Origin: an uncultured Sedimentitalea sp.
GTDB taxonomy: Bacteria; Pseudomonadota; Alphaproteobacteria; Rhodobacterales; Rhodobacteraceae
NCBI GenBank assembly: GCA_947504115.1
Contig: CANNGH010000004.1
Location: forward strand, 186,001 to 250,000
Reading direction: 5' to 3'
DNA: 64,000 nucleotides
Numbering within the stretch: position 1 is the first letter of the stretch; each line of letters starts with the position of its first letter. A program made the translations under genes and the position numbers. Of the stretch, positions 24,448-33,954 are shown one piece after another. The notes beneath the pieces are model-generated. The model was not told the DNA's origin and ran no database searches. It was given only the letters and a program-made list of their open reading frames with translations.

Positions 24448-26322
24448 TCAGGCGACGTTGCGCAGGCCCAGCACGCGCGCGCGTTTTCGCGGATCCCTGT
24501 CGAACAGCGCGGCCAGTTGCTCGGTCATCGCCCCGGCCAGTTGATCGACATCGGTGATCGTCACGGCGCGATTGTAATAGCGCGTCACATCATGGCCGAT
24601 GCCGATGGCCAGCAGTTCCACCACCTTGCGCCGTTCGACCATGTCGATCACGTCGCGCAGGTGCTTTTCCAGATAATTTGCCGGGTTGACCGACAATGTG
24701 CTGTCATCGACCGGCGCGCCGTCGGAAATCACCATCAGGATCTTGCGCGCCTCGCGCCGCGTGGCCATCCGGCGATGCGCCCATTCCAGCGCCTCGCCGT
24801 CGATGTTTTCCTTCAACAGCCCTTCCTTCATCATCAGGCCCAGATTATCGCGCGTCCGCCGCCAGGGCGCGTCGGCGGATTTGTAGATGATATGGCGCAG
24901 ATCGTTCAGACGGCCCGGTTGCTGCGGACGCCCATCGTTCAGCCACGCCTCGCGCGCCTGTCCACCCTTCCAGGCGCGGGTGGTAAAGCCCAGAATCTCG
25001 ACCTTGACGTTGCACCGCTCCAGCGTGCGCGCCAGAACGTCGGCGCAGATCGCGGCGATCGAAATCGGCCTTCCGCGCATGCTGCCGGAATTGTCCAGAA
25101 GCAGCGTCACCACCGTATCGCGGAATTCGGTATCCTTCTCGACCTTGAAGCTCAGCGGAGTCGTCGGGTTCGCAACCACCCGCGCCAGCCGTCCGGCATC
25201 CAGGATCCCCTCTTCGCGATCGAATTCCCACGAGCGGCTCTGCTTGGCCTGAAGGCGGCGCTGCAACTTGTTGGCCAGCCGCGATACCGCACCCTTCAGC
25301 GGGTCAAGCTGCTGATCGAGATAGGCGCGCAGCCGTTCCAGTTCGATCGGTTCGGCCAGTTCCTCGGCCTTGATCTCTTCGTCATGGGTGGTCAGGTAGA
25401 CGCGATAATCCGGATCGGCCTCGCTGGCACCGGGCGCGGGGGGCGGCTCTTGCGGAGCTTCGCCTTCGGGCATGTCGGCCTCTTCGCCCATCTCCTCGTC
25501 AGACATGTCGTCCATGCTGACCTGCGCCTGCGCCTGGTCCTGCTGGTCGTCCTGCTCCTGCTCGGGTTCGGCCTCGGCGCTGTCCTCGCTGTCATCCTCG
25601 CCGGTGCTGTCGGGAGCGTCCTCGTCCTCTTCGGTCTCTTCGGCCTCGTCCTCCTGATCGTCGTTCGCCGCGTCCGGATCGTCGCCCAACTGGTCGCCAT
25701 AGCCGAGATCGGAAATCAGCTGACGCGCGAAACGGGCAAATTCGGCCTGATCGGACAACTTGTCGGGCAGATCCTCAAGGGTGCCTCCGGCCTGCTCCTC
25801 GATGAAGCCGCGCCACAGGTCCATCACGTTCTGCGCCGCCGGCGGCATATCGCGCCCGGTGGCCAGATGGCGGATCAGATATCCCGCCGCCACCGGCAGG
25901 GGCGCATCGCTGGCGTTGGTGATCCGGTCATAGCCGCGCCTTGTGGCCTCGTGGCCAATCCGCGCGTCGATATTGCCGGCGGTGCCGGGCATGTCGTGCG
26001 CGCCCATCGCTTCGCACCGCGCGGTTTCCATCGCCTCGTAAAGATCGCGCGCCATGTCGCCGGGCGGTGCATAGCGATTGTGCGTCGCATCGTCATGGTA
26101 TCTGCGATGCAGCGCCAGCGCATCGGCGGTGCCGCGCGCCAGCAACACCTCTTCGCGGGTCATCCGGCGCGAGACCTGGGGCAGGCGCATCGCCTCGCCG
26201 GACACGCCCGAAGGGTCGACCGTGTAACTGACCGTCAGTTCCGGATCGTTGGCCATGACCTTGGTGGCCTCGGCCAATGCCTTCTTGAACGGATCGGCGG
26301 GGTTGTCGGATTGTCGGCTCAT
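24448..26322 (-). CDS. cobT: Cobaltochelatase subunit CobT
   Basis: CobT with CobS forms the ATP-driven chaperone complex that helps CobN insert cobalt into hydrogenobyrinic acid diamide in aerobic B12 synthesis. The 624-residue protein has an N-terminal helical domain, a long acidic stretch rich in Glu, Asp and Gln (about residues 210-300), and a C-terminal von Willebrand A domain with a MIDAS motif [11 protein letters not shown]. Start at [10 protein letters not shown] (26322) fits the family. cobS lies upstream with a 141-bp gap. Confidence 0.96.
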   Translation of the reverse strand: MSRQSDNPADPFKKALAEATKVMANDPELTVSYTVDPSGVSGEAMRLPQVSRRMTREEVLLARGTADALALHRRYHDDATHNRYAPPGDMARDLYEAMETARCEAMGAHDMPGTAGNIDARIGHEATRRGYDRITNASDAPLPVAAGYLIRHLATGRDMPPAAQNVMDLWRGFIEEQAGGTLEDLPDKLSDQAEFARFARQLISDLGYGDQLGDDPDAANDDQEDEAEETEEDEDAPDSTGEDDSEDSAEAEPEQEQDDQQDQAQAQVSMDDMSDEEMGEEADMPEGEAPQEPPPAPGASEADPDYRVYLTTHDEEIKAEELAEPIELERLRAYLDQQLDPLKGAVSRLANKLQRRLQAKQSRSWEFDREEGILDAGRLARVVANPTTPLSFKVEKDTEFRDTVVTLLLDNSGSMRGRPISIAAICADVLARTLERCNVKVEILGFTTRAWKGGQAREAWLNDGRPQQPGRLNDLRHIIYKSADAPWRRTRDNLGLMMKEGLLKENIDGEALEWAHRRMATRREARKILMVISDGAPVDDSTLSVNPANYLEKHLRDVIDMVERRKVVELLAIGIGHDVTRYYNRAVTITDVDQLAGAMTEQLAALFDRDPRKRARVLGLRNVA

Positions 26323-26396
26323 GTCGGATCCCGCAGTTCGGGGTGGATACAGGAACAGTTTGCACATATTCGCGCGCCGCATTCAACGGATCGCGT

Positions 26397-26456
26397 CTTT
26401 CCATTTTCTCCAAATACCCCCGCCGGAGGCGGCACGCCGCCCGCAGGGCGGCGTTT
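26397..26456. repeat. Intergenic GC-rich repeat, copy 2
   Basis: CTTTCCATTTTCTCCAAATA is followed by CCCCCGCCGGAGGCGGC and a second GC-rich inverted repeat GCCGCCCGCAGGGCGGC. It fills the cobS-cobT gap. On the minus strand it reads as a GC hairpin, then GGGGGTATTTGG and GAAAATGGAAAG. Confidence 0.7.
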
Positions 26457-26463
26457 CAATGGA

Positions 26464-27450
26464 TCAGCCCACGCTCACGCTTGCCGCACTTTCAGGCAGT
26501 TCCTCGTCGAAACAGCGCTGATAGAACTCGGCCACGGTCTGGCGTTCCAGCTCGTCGCATTTGTTCAGGAAGGACAGGCGGAACGCATAGCCGACATCGC
26601 GGAAGATCGCGGCGTTCTGCGCCCAGGTGATGACGGTCCGCGGGCTCATGACGGTGGACAGATCGCCATTCATGAAGGCGGTGCGCGTCAGGTCGGCCAC
26701 CATGACCATCTGGCTGACGATCCGGCGGCCCTTCTCGGTGTTGTAATGCGGCGATTTGGCCAGCACGATCGCGGTTTCGGCGTCGTGGGACAGATAGTTC
26801 AGCGTCGCCACGAGGCTCCAGCGGTCCATCTGCGCCTGGTTGATCTGCTGCGTGCCGTGATACAGCCCCGTCGTGTCGCCCAGACCCACCGTATTGGCCG
26901 TGGCGAACAGGCGGAAATAGGGGTTGGGCGTGATGATCTCGTTCTGATCCAGCAGCGTCAGCTTGCCGTCATGTTCCAGAACCCGCTGGATCACGAACAT
27001 CACGTCGGCCCGGCCCGCATCGTATTCGTCGAACACGATCGCGGTCGGATTGCGCAGCGCCCAGGGCAGGATGCCCTCGTGGAACTCGGTCACCTGCTTG
27101 CCGTCGCGCAGCTTGATCGCATCCTTGCCGATCAGGTCGATCCGGCTGATATGGCTGTCGAGGTTGACCCGCACGGTGGGCCAGTTCAGCCGGGCGGCGA
27201 CCTGCTCGATATGGGTGGACTTGCCGGTGCCGTGATAGCCCTGGATCATCACCCGGCGATTATAGACGAACCCGGCCAGGATCGCGAGCGTCGTGTCGGG
27301 GTCGAACTTGTAGGTGCTGTCGATATCCGGCACCCGTTCGGTGCGTTCGGGAAATCCCCTGACGCGCATGGGCGTGTCGATCCCGAACACTTCCGAGACC
27401 GAGATTTCCTCGGTCGGTTTCGCGTTGATGTCGATCATGCCATCAGCCAT
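26464..27450 (-). CDS. cobS: Cobaltochelatase subunit CobS
   Basis: The AAA+ (MoxR-like) motor of the cobalt chelatase. The 328 residues contain Walker [21 protein letters not shown], Walker [15 protein letters not shown] and sensor region [20 protein letters not shown]. Start [13 protein letters not shown] at 27450 is supported by the family N-terminus; an in-frame ATG three codons upstream is possible. It is followed by cobT and preceded by the J-domain gene, the standard Rhodobacterales order. Confidence 0.97.
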   Translation of the reverse strand: MADGMIDINAKPTEEISVSEVFGIDTPMRVRGFPERTERVPDIDSTYKFDPDTTLAILAGFVYNRRVMIQGYHGTGKSTHIEQVAARLNWPTVRVNLDSHISRIDLIGKDAIKLRDGKQVTEFHEGILPWALRNPTAIVFDEYDAGRADVMFVIQRVLEHDGKLTLLDQNEIITPNPYFRLFATANTVGLGDTTGLYHGTQQINQAQMDRWSLVATLNYLSHDAETAIVLAKSPHYNTEKGRRIVSQMVMVADLTRTAFMNGDLSTVMSPRTVITWAQNAAIFRDVGYAFRLSFLNKCDELERQTVAEFYQRCFDEELPESAASVSVG

Positions 27451-27531
27451 GGGCTGCATCCTTCTCGTGCTGTGCTTGCAAGCGGGCGGTTCCGCGCGGT
27501 GGTGCAACAATTGACGCCCAAGGGCAAGGGA

Positions 27532-28161
27532 TCAGTCCTTGAAATTGCGGCTGGTCTTCAACTGGTCCCAGGCCCAGACCACCAGTTGCAACTGCTCTTC
27601 CTGGCTGCGGTCGCCGCCGTTCATGTCCGGATGCAGCACCTTGATCAGCGCCTTGTACGCGCGGCGCAATTCGGGCCGGGTCCAGTTGTCCTTGGCGTCG
27701 AGAATCTCCACCGCGCGCCGTTCGGTCGGCGGCAGGCGGCGTCCGCTTCCCCCCGGGCGCCGGCCGGGGTTGCGCGTGGCGTTCTCGCCCAGGACCTGAT
27801 GCGGGTCCTCGATGCCCAGACGCGCCCAGGCCCGCGCCTCGGGGTCGCCCAGCGGGCGGGTCGTGCGCTCCCAGACCTTGTCCTGGGTTTGCTGGGCGTT
27901 GATCTCGGCCTCGGTGGTGCCGTCGAAGAAGTTCCACTTGAGGTTGTATTCGCGCACGTGCTTCTGGCAGAACCAGAAATAGTCGTCCAGAACGTCAGGG
28001 GCCTTGGGCGCGCGATAGCGGCCCGCCTCTTCGCAGCCCTCGGCCTCGCATTGACGCACCGACGTTTCGGATGCACCCGACATGCCCCGCCGTCCGCGGG
28101 GGTTCTTTTTCTTCGCGGATGACACCGACATGTCAAATCCGAACGGATCTGGTTTTGTCAC
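27532..28161 (-). CDS. J-domain (DnaJ-like) protein beside cobS
   Basis: A 209-residue protein with a C-terminal J domain: RRAYKALIKVLHPDMNGGD carries the HPD that stimulates DnaK ATPase. The N-terminal half has a cysteine motif (CEAEGCEEAG ... FWFCQKHV) that could bind zinc, and a KWNFFDG segment. Start is GTG at 28161 with AAGGAGCAGG upstream. Families of this kind are consistently next to cobS in Rhodobacterales, so a role in assembling the chelatase is plausible but not shown. Confidence 0.88.
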   Translation of the reverse strand: MTKPDPFGFDMSVSSAKKKNPRGRRGMSGASETSVRQCEAEGCEEAGRYRAPKAPDVLDDYFWFCQKHVREYNLKWNFFDGTTEAEINAQQTQDKVWERTTRPLGDPEARAWARLGIEDPHQVLGENATRNPGRRPGGSGRRLPPTERRAVEILDAKDNWTRPELRRAYKALIKVLHPDMNGGDRSQEEQLQLVVWAWDQLKTSRNFKD

Positions 28162-28249
28162 GGCCTGCTCCTTTTGGACACGTCTTTAAGATTCGGATCG
28201 CACAGTCTAGTCTATAAGGCGCGATATAACAGAGGGTAGGACACATATA

Positions 28250-28525
28250 TTGACGCATTCCGATCAGACAAGCGTGACGACGCAAATCCGCCAGCGGCTG
28301 CAACAGGCATTCGATCCGCGCGAACTGGACGTGGTGGACGACAGCGAAAGCCATCGCGGCCATGCCGGATACCGCGAGGGCGGCGAAAGCCATTTCAATG
28401 TGCGCATTCGTGCGCCCGCTTTCGAGGGGCAGTCGCGTATCGCACGGCACCGCGCGGTGCATGACGCGCTGGGCGCTGAACTGGTCGCCCGCATCCACGC
28501 GCTTTCGCTGGACATCGGCAGCTAG
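28250..28525 (+). CDS. bolA: BolA family protein
   Basis: A 91-residue BolA protein. BolA partners monothiol glutaredoxins in Fe-S and iron handling. The fold is shown by IRQRLQQAFDPRELDVVDDS, then SESHRGHAGYREGGESHFNV, with His residues that coordinate clusters, and the helix RHRAVHDALGAEL. Start is TTG at 28250 with AGGGTAGGA upstream; this unusual start is the least certain part. It is divergent from the J-domain gene. Confidence 0.92.
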   Translation: MTHSDQTSVTTQIRQRLQQAFDPRELDVVDDSESHRGHAGYREGGESHFNVRIRAPAFEGQSRIARHRAVHDALGAELVARIHALSLDIGS

Positions 28526-28641
28526 GACGAAATTCCGCAGGTCCATGACGAAGCCTTCGCCGCCCCAAAAGACCGCTTTGGCACCCTTGGATTTGGGCCG
28601 GAGCGCCGCAGCAGGCTTGACAAGGTTCCGGCCCGATGGAA

Positions 28642-28674
28642 CTCTCGCAACTCGCGGGAGGGGCTTGTTTTTTC
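28642..28674 (+). terminator. Rho-independent terminator after bolA
   Basis: CTCTCGC and GCGGGAG form a 7-bp stem (one G-U) with a short loop, followed by GGGCTTGTTTTTTC. It lies about 120 bp after the bolA stop and before the TRAP promoter region. Confidence 0.65.
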
Positions 28675-28734
28675 ATGGACGCGACACTGTGCGATGATCC
28701 GACACCTCTCCATGTGATGCCGCAGCGGCGGAAC

Positions 28735-28746
28735 GAACGTGCGTTC
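28735..28746. promoter_or_regulatory. Predicted TetR operator before the TRAP genes
   Basis: GAACGTGCGTTC is the exact reverse complement of GAACGCACGTTC found at the tetR promoter (21520-21531). An overlapping GGAACG/CGTTCC pair extends it (28730-28747). It lies 44 bp before the ATG of the binding-protein gene, in the right place for repression. Confidence 0.6.
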
Positions 28747-28790
28747 CAACCGGCGCAGGACGGCGAATTCAATCTGGGAGATCAATCAAC

Positions 28791-29756
28791 ATGAAACATT
28801 TCAGCAGGCTGGGGCTTGGCGCTGTCGTGGCGGCCGCCTTCATGGCGCCGGCGGCCATGGCGCAGGAATTCATCACCATCGGCACCGGGGGCGTGACCGG
28901 CGTCTACTATCCGACGGGCGGCGCGATCTGCCGTCTGGTCAACAAGGGCCGCAAGGAACACGGTATACGCTGTTCCGTCGAGTCGACGGGCGGATCGGTC
29001 TACAACATCAACACCATCCGCGAGGGCGAGCTGGAATTCGGCGTCGTGCAGTCGGACTGGCAGTACCACGCCTATAACGGCACCTCGCAGTTCGAGGGCC
29101 AGCAGTTCGAAGGCTTGCGCGCGGTGTTCTCGCTGCATCCCGAACCCTTTACCGTGGTCGCCCGCGCCGATGCCGGGGTCGAGACGTTCGAGGATACCAA
29201 GGGCAAGCGCGTGAATGTCGGCAATCCCGGCTCCGGCAGCCGTGGCACGATGGAGGTTCTGCTGGAGGCCATGGGCTGGACCATGGACGATTTCTCGATC
29301 GCGACCGAACTGAAACCCGCCGAACAGGCGGCCGCGCTGTGCGACAACCAGATCGACGTGATGACCTACACGGTGGGCCACCCCTCGGGCGCAATTCAGG
29401 AGGCGACGACGTCCTGCGATGCGGTGCTGGTGGATGTCGAGGGCGAGGCGGTCGACAAGCTGATCGAGGAGAACCCCTTCTACCGCAAGGCGGTCATCCC
29501 CGGCGGCATGTATCGCGGCAATGACGAAGACACCAACACGTTCGGTGTCGGCGCGACGCTGGTGACCAGCGCGGATGTCTCCGAAGACGCGGTCTATACG
29601 CTGGTCAAGGCGGTGTTCGACGATTTCGAGGACTTCAAGCAACTGCATCCGGCCTTTGCCAATCTCACGCCGGAGGAGATGGTCAGCGAGAGCATTTCCG
29701 TGCCGCTGCATCCGGGCGCGGAAAAGTATTACAAGGAACAGGGCTGGATCGAGTAA
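28791..29756 (+). CDS. TAXI-family TRAP transporter substrate-binding protein
   Basis: A 321-residue periplasmic binding protein. The signal peptide [20 protein letters not shown] ends at AMA|QEF. The mature TAXI fold opens with [20 protein letters not shown], the family signature, followed by the STGGSVYNI loop and [12 protein letters not shown]. Substrates of TAXI systems are often dicarboxylates or glutamate, but none can be assigned here. A GGGAGATC ribosome-binding site precedes the ATG. The fused membrane subunit follows after 105 bp. Confidence 0.95.
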   Translation: MKHFSRLGLGAVVAAAFMAPAAMAQEFITIGTGGVTGVYYPTGGAICRLVNKGRKEHGIRCSVESTGGSVYNINTIREGELEFGVVQSDWQYHAYNGTSQFEGQQFEGLRAVFSLHPEPFTVVARADAGVETFEDTKGKRVNVGNPGSGSRGTMEVLLEAMGWTMDDFSIATELKPAEQAAALCDNQIDVMTYTVGHPSGAIQEATTSCDAVLVDVEGEAVDKLIEENPFYRKAVIPGGMYRGNDEDTNTFGVGATLVTSADVSEDAVYTLVKAVFDDFEDFKQLHPAFANLTPEEMVSESISVPLHPGAEKYYKEQGWIE

Positions 29757-29861
29757 GATAAGCCCGACAGGCGGGGCGCGCTTTTGCGTCCCGTCTGATC
29801 CCGGTCACCGGGCAATGCTGAATAACCGCGCCAACAGCGGACACATCAGGGAGACAGGCCG

Positions 29862-32483
29862 ATGGCATCAGATGCTCAGGTCAAGGGACCTCTTTCCGAA
29901 CAGGAATTGCAGGATCTTGTCGCGTCATCCGATTCAGGCGGGCGCAGCCCGTCCGGCAGTGTGGGTCTTTTCCTGGCGGTGCTGGCGGTGTTATGGTCGC
30001 TGTTCCAGGTCGTTCTGGCATCGCCTGTATCGAACCTGGTTCTGCCGGGCAGCATGATCAACAATTCCCGCCAGATCCATCTGGCATTTGCCATGTTTCT
30101 GGCTTTCGCGGCCTATCCCGCGCTCAGATCCAGCCCCCGTCACTACATTCCGATCCAGGACTGGATCATGGCGCTGCTGGGGGCGGGCATCGCGCTTTAT
30201 GGCTGGTTCTTCTACGACAAGATCGTCGCGTCGGGCGGTCTGGCGGACGATACCGACAAATGGGTCGCGCTGGTCGGGCTGATCCTGCTGTTCGAGGGCG
30301 CGCGCCGCGCATTGGGTCCGGCGATGGCGGTGATCGCCACGATTTTTCTGCTCTACGTGTTTTTCGGCAGTTCCGATCTGGTCCCCGAGGTGATCCGCTG
30401 GAAAGGCGCCAGCCTGCGCAAGGCGATGAGCCATATGTGGATCACGTCCGAGGGCGTGTTCGGCATCGCGCTGGGGGTTTCGACCAAGTTCGTGTTCCTG
30501 TTCGTGCTGTTCGGGGCGCTTCTGGACAAGGCGGGGGCGGGAAATTACTTCATCAAGATGGCGTTCGGCGCGCTGGGCCATCTGCGCGGCGGTCCGGCCA
30601 AGGCCGCCGTTGTGGGATCGGCGGCGACGGGGCTGATCTCGGGATCCTCCATCGCCAACGTGGTCACCACCGGCACCTTCACCATTCCGTTGATGAAGCG
30701 CGTCGGGTTCACCAGCGAACAGGCCGGCGCGGTCGAGGTCGCGAGTTCCGTGAACGGCCAGATCATGCCGCCGGTGATGGGCGCGGCGGCCTTCCTGATG
30801 GTCGAATATGTCGGCATTTCCTATGTCGAGGTCATCACCCACGCCGCCCTGCCGGCAACGATCTCGTATATCGCGCTGGTCTATATCGTTCACCTTGAGG
30901 CCGTGAAGCGCAACATGCCGACGATCGGCGACCGCGTCGTGTCGATGGGCAAGACCATCGGCGGCATGGCCGCGTTTTTCGTCGGGTTCGCGTTGCTGTC
31001 CTACAGCGTGCAATACCCGGTGCGCTGGATCACGGCGATGATGCCGGGCGCTTCGCCCTGGGTGCTGTCCGGGCTTGTCATGCTGACCTATCTGGCGCTG
31101 CTGTGGCTGGCCTCGCGCACCGACGATCTGGTGCCGGACGATCCCAATTCCGATGTCGTCGAACTGCCGGTCATCAGCGAGATCTACAAGGCCGGCCTTT
31201 ATTACCTGCTGCCGATCGTCGTGCTGGTCTATTTCCTGATGATCGAGCAGAAATCGCCCGGTCTGTCGGCCTTCTGGGCGTCAATGCTGCTGTTCGTGAT
31301 CCTGTTGACGCAGCGTCCGCTGAAATCCCTCATGCGGGGCGACAACCGGACGGCAACGGCCTTTGTCGCCGGTCTGATCGACCTCTGGCAGGGGTTGGTG
31401 GACGGGGCACGCAACATGATCGGCATTGCGCTGGCCACCGCCACCGCCGGCGTGATCGTGGGCACCGTGACCCTGACCGGCGTGGGGCAGGTGATGGCGA
31501 ACCTTGTTGAATTCATGTCGGGTGGCAACCTGATCCTGATGCTGATCATGGTCGGTTTGCTCAGCCTCGTGCTGGGCATGGGGCTGCCGACCACGGCCAA
31601 CTACATCGTGGTGTCGTCGCTGATGGCGGGGGTCGTGGTCGAACTGGGCGCGCAATCGGGGCTGATCGTGCCACTGATCGCGGTGCATCTGTTCGTGTTC
31701 TATTTCGGCATCATGGCAGACGTGACCCCGCCCGTGGGTCTGGCCAGTTTCGCCGCCGCCGCCGTATCCGGGGGCGACGCGATCCGCACCGGGTTCGTGG
31801 CGTTCTTCTACAGCCTGCGCACGGTCGTGCTGCCGTTCATGTTCATTTTCAACACCGATCTTCTGCTGCTGGATGTGACCTGGGTGCAGGGGATCATGGT
31901 GGCGATCGTGGCGACGGCGGCGATCCTGATCTTCACCGCCGGCACGATGGGCTGGTTCCTGACCAAAAGCCGGATCTACGAAAGCATCGCGCTGATCGTG
32001 ATCGCCTTTGCCCTGTTTCGCCCCGGTTTCTTCATGGATTATATCGATGAACCCTATGAGCAGATCGCGCCGACCCGGATCGTCGAGGCGATGGACGAGG
32101 CCCGCGAAGGCACCGAATGGCGTTTCGTCGTGACCGGTCCCGATTACGTGACGTTCAAGGAAACCGACCTCAGCCTCGCCGTCGAGATCGGCCCCGAACC
32201 GACCGGCCCCGAGCGGCTTGAGGCGATGGGCCTGACGGTTATGGTCGAGGACGGCACCGCCGTGCTGGAAGAGCCGATGTTCGGCACGCCGCTTTCCTCC
32301 AAGCTCAACACATTCGATTTCTATGGCGACGAGCCGGTCCATATTTCGGCGGTCAAACGCCCCACCGACCAATGGCCCAAGGAACTGATCTATATACCGG
32401 CGCTCTTGCTGCTGGGGCTGATCGCGCTGCTGCAGCGCGCCCGCGCCCGCCGCGCGCCTGAACCGAAGGGAGCACCCGCATGA
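29862..32483 (+). CDS. TRAP transporter fused permease (small plus large membrane subunits, DUF3394 tail)
   Basis: An 873-residue inner-membrane protein that joins the small (DctQ-like) and large (DctM-like) TRAP subunits, as usual for TAXI systems. About 16-18 hydrophobic segments are visible. The DctM part contains GSAATGLISGSSIANVVTTG and the duplicated LGMGLPTTANYIVVSSLMAG. A soluble C-terminal stretch (residues ~725-840, DUF3394-like) precedes a last membrane helix (YIPALLLLGLIALLQ). Transport is driven by an ion gradient. Its stop overlaps the UspA gene start (ATGA). Confidence 0.94.
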   Translation: MASDAQVKGPLSEQELQDLVASSDSGGRSPSGSVGLFLAVLAVLWSLFQVVLASPVSNLVLPGSMINNSRQIHLAFAMFLAFAAYPALRSSPRHYIPIQDWIMALLGAGIALYGWFFYDKIVASGGLADDTDKWVALVGLILLFEGARRALGPAMAVIATIFLLYVFFGSSDLVPEVIRWKGASLRKAMSHMWITSEGVFGIALGVSTKFVFLFVLFGALLDKAGAGNYFIKMAFGALGHLRGGPAKAAVVGSAATGLISGSSIANVVTTGTFTIPLMKRVGFTSEQAGAVEVASSVNGQIMPPVMGAAAFLMVEYVGISYVEVITHAALPATISYIALVYIVHLEAVKRNMPTIGDRVVSMGKTIGGMAAFFVGFALLSYSVQYPVRWITAMMPGASPWVLSGLVMLTYLALLWLASRTDDLVPDDPNSDVVELPVISEIYKAGLYYLLPIVVLVYFLMIEQKSPGLSAFWASMLLFVILLTQRPLKSLMRGDNRTATAFVAGLIDLWQGLVDGARNMIGIALATATAGVIVGTVTLTGVGQVMANLVEFMSGGNLILMLIMVGLLSLVLGMGLPTTANYIVVSSLMAGVVVELGAQSGLIVPLIAVHLFVFYFGIMADVTPPVGLASFAAAAVSGGDAIRTGFVAFFYSLRTVVLPFMFIFNTDLLLLDVTWVQGIMVAIVATAAILIFTAGTMGWFLTKSRIYESIALIVIAFALFRPGFFMDYIDEPYEQIAPTRIVEAMDEAREGTEWRFVVTGPDYVTFKETDLSLAVEIGPEPTGPERLEAMGLTVMVEDGTAVLEEPMFGTPLSSKLNTFDFYGDEPVHISAVKRPTDQWPKELIYIPALLLLGLIALLQRARARRAPEPKGAPA

Positions 32484-32914
32484 TAAAATCCGTTCTCTGC
32501 GCCGTCGATATCAGCGAAGGCGACACCGACAGCCCGGTTCTGCAACAGGCCGCGCGGCTGGCCGATCTGGACGGCGCGCAGCTTGACGTCATCACGGTGC
32601 TGCCCGATTACGGCGAAGGCATGGTGTCGGGTTTTTTCAGCCCGAAACATCAGGAGGAAGCCACGCAAAAAGCGACGCAGGCCCTGCGCAAGCTGACAGC
32701 CTCGGTTCTCAGCAAGGAACGCAACGCCGCGGTACGGCATATCGTCGCAAGCGGGCGCGCTTACGAGGCGATCCTGAAAACCGCCCGCAAGGCCGGTACC
32801 GACCTGATCGTGATCGGGGCGCATAAGCCCGATTTCAAGGATTACCTGCTTGGCCCGAACTCGGCCCGGGTGGTGCGCCATTCCGATTGCTCGGTTTTCG
32901 TGGTGCGTCAGTAA
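32480..32914 (+). CDS. Universal stress protein A family protein
   Basis: A 144-residue UspA-fold protein: IKSVLCAVDISEGDTDSPVL forms the first nucleotide-site loop, and the C-terminal glycine motif VIGAHKPDFKDYLLGPNSAR with VVRHSDC is the ATP-binding pattern. UspA proteins coupled to TRAP operons (TeaD-like) are known to modulate the transporter, and the 4-bp overlap with the permease stop supports that here. It ends 7 bp inside the convergent AttH-like gene. Confidence 0.92.
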   Translation: MIKSVLCAVDISEGDTDSPVLQQAARLADLDGAQLDVITVLPDYGEGMVSGFFSPKHQEEATQKATQALRKLTASVLSKERNAAVRHIVASGRAYEAILKTARKAGTDLIVIGAHKPDFKDYLLGPNSARVVRHSDCSVFVVRQ

Positions 32915-33954
32915 CCTGTCATTTCGAGATAGCCGCGCCCGTCGTGGCTGCCCGCGATATCGACAGGTCCTTCCCAATAGGGAAACGACGTCGCCATCCA
33001 TGTCTGCGGGTTCAGCGCACTGACCGTCACGTCCAGCCCGCGGGCCGGCAGTTCCACGCGCCAGCGCGTCGGCACGTCGCGTCCTGCGACCGCCGAGGTT
33101 TCCAGCGGGGTCAATTTCAGCGCGCCATCGGGCAGGGCGGTTGCCGATCCGTCCGTGCCGATCCACGTGGCCGAGGTATAGCCGGGCCCGCCATCGCGCA
33201 GGCCGAATCCCATCATCCGCGCGCCTGAATCGAACGACAGCGAAAACCAGTCCCAGCCGGTCTGATCGCCCGCCAGCGGCTGGCTGGACCATTCGCGATC
33301 GAGCCAGCCCTGACCCGTGACCGCGACCGCGCCTTCGGGCAATGTCAGCGTGCCGCGCACTGTGTAGGCGGGTTGCGAGTAGTAATGGCTGGCTTGCCCG
33401 GCGGCGGATTTTACCGAATAGCCTTGGTCGCCATGCAGCACCAGCGGGCCCTCCGCCGTCAGCGTCAGATCATAGGCGAAACCGGGGCCGCTGGCGCGGA
33501 GCGTCAGGTCGGAAATCCCGGTGCCGGGCTGGCCCTGCATCTGCCAATTGTCGATGAAGGCATGGAACGGTTGGGCCGTCACTCCGGCCTGACCGATACC
33601 GCCGCGCGCCAGCCGTTCGTCAAGGTAATGCGCGTCGGGCGTGGTTAATGCGGCGTGACCCATCCACAATTGCGGCGTCTCCCATCCGCTGCCGTCATGG
33701 GGCGCCAGCGCCGAGCGGAACAGCGTCCACTGCACTCCGTAGTCGCGCCCGTCCGCGCCGGTCAGCGTGGCGGTCAGATACCACCATTCGATGCGGTATT
33801 CGGGATGCGCACCGTGATCCTGCGGAAAGGTCAGCGGCGTGCCGCGTTGGGGAATGGCGAAGCCTTCGGCGGTGGTGCCAAGTCCGGCGAATCCTTGCGC
33901 ATGGGCACCGCCTGCCAGCAGGCACAGGATCAGGGCGATCAATCTAACGCTCAT
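32908..33954 (-). CDS. Secreted AttH/CrtC-like lipocalin-type protein
   Basis: A 348-residue exported protein. The signal peptide runs to GGAHA|QGF. The mature protein has the AttH/carotenoid 1,2-hydratase fold, with YRIEWWYLTATLTGADGRDY near residue 53 and GQGWLDREWSSQPLAGDQTG in the second half. AttH proteins are typically encoded behind an ABC permease, as here; carotenoid hydration itself is unlikely without crt neighbours. Start MSVRLIALILCLL at 33954 lies 11 bp inside the upstream permease gene, implying coupling. Confidence 0.88.
   Translation of the reverse strand: MSVRLIALILCLLAGGAHAQGFAGLGTTAEGFAIPQRGTPLTFPQDHGAHPEYRIEWWYLTATLTGADGRDYGVQWTLFRSALAPHDGSGWETPQLWMGHAALTTPDAHYLDERLARGGIGQAGVTAQPFHAFIDNWQMQGQPGTGISDLTLRASGPGFAYDLTLTAEGPLVLHGDQGYSVKSAAGQASHYYSQPAYTVRGTLTLPEGAVAVTGQGWLDREWSSQPLAGDQTGWDWFSLSFDSGARMMGFGLRDGGPGYTSATWIGTDGSATALPDGALKLTPLETSAVAGRDVPTRWRVELPARGLDVTVSALNPQTWMATSFPYWEGPVDIAGSHDGRGYLEMTGY

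Noticed and set aside
24391-28122. 1243-codon plus-strand open frame spanning cobT, cobS and the J-domain gene
   Set aside because: Three well-recognised proteins occupy the opposite strand. The long frame has no domain and His/Arg/Gln-rich composition typical of an antisense shadow.
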